Positions 63,077 to 64,000 of a stretch of DNA of 64,000 nt are shown piece after piece (position 1 is the first letter of the stretch; each line of letters starts with the position of its first letter). The translations under genes were made by a program, and so were the position numbers. The DNA is from Epibacterium ulvae (GTDB lineage Bacteria > Pseudomonadota > Alphaproteobacteria > Rhodobacterales > Rhodobacteraceae). The notes under the pieces were generated by a model, which was given only the letters and a program-made list of their open reading frames with translations, was not told the DNA's origin and did no database searches. The stretch is from assembly GCF_900102795.1 (NCBI RefSeq), contig NZ_FMWG01000005.1, positions 62,001 through 126,000 on the forward strand, read 5' to 3'.

Positions 63077-64000
63077 ATGCTGAAATTGCCCTTCGCCAAC
63101 CGAATTCCCGTTGCACGCTTTCAAAGCAACCTCGTAGCAGAGCGATTGACAGCCTCACTCTTGGCCAAGTTGAGCAAACGACAGCGTACCCCCGCGATAC
63201 TACATTCCACAGAAACAAGTATTTTTGACGAAACCGGCCCAGATGATGCACGTTTGCACATCAATATCCGTGACATTGATAAAGATGAACACGATGCCTC
63301 CCAAGCCAGAGAGCGCGGATTGTTTCTTGCGCGTCAGGATCGATGGGAGGATCTGGTTCACGAACTGAAACAAGCCGAACACGCAGGAACCATCACCGCA
63401 AGCGGACAACCTATTTCTGATCTCATCGCTTTTGGGGCGCGTGGCGACGTGGTCAATGCGGTAGAACACGCATTAAGTGAAAATCATAGTACAGAGGATC
63501 GGGCGCTTATCCAGGGCGTGATGGCTCTGGAATCGGCACGTCTTGACCTTGGCCAACCCGCTTTGATGACAGCGCTTGTCGCTTTGACGCATATTGATCT
63601 GGGCTGGATATGGCGCTCAAAAGCAGGGGCTCACTATTGCGCCCGCACGCACAAACAGCGCGCCCAGCGCCATTTTAGCCGCGCCGCGTCCTTACTGACC
63701 CCATTAGAGGGCGAGATCCTGAACAGCCCATTGATCGCTGCTGCAAAATGCGCGCTTTACCCCCATTTCCCAGCCCCAGCGCTTGAGGTTGCAGATGCCT
63801 ATGCTGCACTAATTGATCTGGCGCCTGAAAACAGCCGCCATATGCGCGCACTTGGCACAGCTTTGTTGCCACAGGTCGGCGGATCATGGGACACGTTAGA
63901 GCTTGAGGCCCGACGCACCGCTGCACGCACAGAAACTATCTGGGGCATGGGCGGGTATACTTGGGTCTATTTTGACGCGCTCTTATGTGACGCTCAGGCG
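63077..64000 (+). CDS. Uncharacterised protein, N-terminal part (runs off the window)
   Basis: The frame opens with MLKLPFANRIPVARF and stays open for 308 codons to the window end, so the gene is truncated by the edge. It is mainly alpha-helical: repeated helical blocks such as RGLFLARQDRWEDLVHELKQA, ALIQGVMALESARLD and LEVADAYAALIDLAPENSRHMRALG suggest tetratricopeptide-like repeats, although no clean TPR consensus is visible. No signal peptide or membrane helix. An AGGTT-AACGC-AACCT repeat lies about 100 bp upstream. Family not recognised. Confidence 0.75.
   Translation, partial: MLKLPFANRIPVARFQSNLVAERLTASLLAKLSKRQRTPAILHSTETSIFDETGPDDARLHINIRDIDKDEHDASQARERGLFLARQDRWEDLVHELKQAEHAGTITASGQPISDLIAFGARGDVVNAVEHALSENHSTEDRALIQGVMALESARLDLGQPALMTALVALTHIDLGWIWRSKAGAHYCARTHKQRAQRHFSRAASLLTPLEGEILNSPLIAAAKCALYPHFPAPALEVADAYAALIDLAPENSRHMRALGTALLPQVGGSWDTLELEARRTAARTETIWGMGGYTWVYFDALLCDAQA

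Overview
The window is chromosomal DNA of an alphaproteobacterium, most likely a marine Rhodobacteraceae (Roseobacter group) member. The evidence is the style of the proteins: a nuo operon carrying the DUF5333 and DUF5337 genes typical of Rhodobacterales, a NuoE with a helix-hairpin-helix tail, a Hint_2 protein, DUF3422, RNase J instead of RNase E-only architecture next to coaX and birA, and a complete leucine (isovaleryl-CoA) degradation cluster. I saw no tRNA, rRNA, CRISPR array, insertion sequence or prophage. Most of the window is housekeeping sequence. The accessory parts are a few singletons and small genes tucked into operons.

Layout. 1-6150: the start of tatB and tatA (minus), a dimeric-barrel protein with a WYL regulator behind a perfect inverted repeat (plus), then a minus-strand run of an orphan FbpC/PotA-type ABC ATPase, AlkC-type DNA glycosylase and an atypical SDR, then a Hint-domain protein and a SnoaL-like protein. 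6200-12000: a pentapeptide-repeat protein, an orphan BrnA-like antitoxin, release factor 3, an RhlE-type RNA helicase and a 54-residue protein bracketed by strong terminators. 11980-33110 (all minus): one long co-oriented block nuoA-B-C-[57 aa]-D-[96 aa secreted]-E-DUF5337-F-[lipoprotein]-DUF5333-G-[lipoprotein]-H-I-[CMD protein]-J-[166 aa secreted]-K-L-M-N, followed after a hairpin by birA, coaX and rnj. Many junctions overlap by ATGA/GTGA, so the extra small genes are translationally embedded among the complex I genes.

33245-42090: leucine catabolism on the minus strand: isovaleryl-CoA dehydrogenase, an acyl-CoA synthetase, methylcrotonyl-CoA carboxylase beta and alpha, HMG-CoA lyase and methylglutaconyl-CoA hydratase. 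BirA from the nuo block would biotinylate the carboxylase. The cluster is interrupted by a plus-strand ompW gene whose promoter region carries a near-perfect FNR box and, beside the acyl-CoA synthetase start, a double inverted repeat. 42200-51590: a DegT-family aminotransferase with a phosphoglycolate phosphatase-like HAD (minus), then glmU-glmS-alkD, moaA, and waaA with a core glycosyltransferase (plus): the UDP-GlcNAc supply and LPS-core theme. 51590-64000: an M20 amidohydrolase, DUF3422, a singleton protein resembling the C-terminal domain of secreted effectors/polymorphic toxins, pntA-pntB, an isoprenylcysteine methyltransferase-like membrane protein, a class-I glutamine amidotransferase-like hydrolase, pepN, and an unrecognised gene cut by the window end.

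The most unusual items are the undescribed 57-codon ORF coupled on both sides between nuoC and nuoD together with the other small nuo-embedded secreted proteins, the effector-like singleton at 54484-55404, and the regulatory architecture of the ompW/acyl-CoA synthetase divergent region. I did not find a clearly new multi-gene defence or mobile system.
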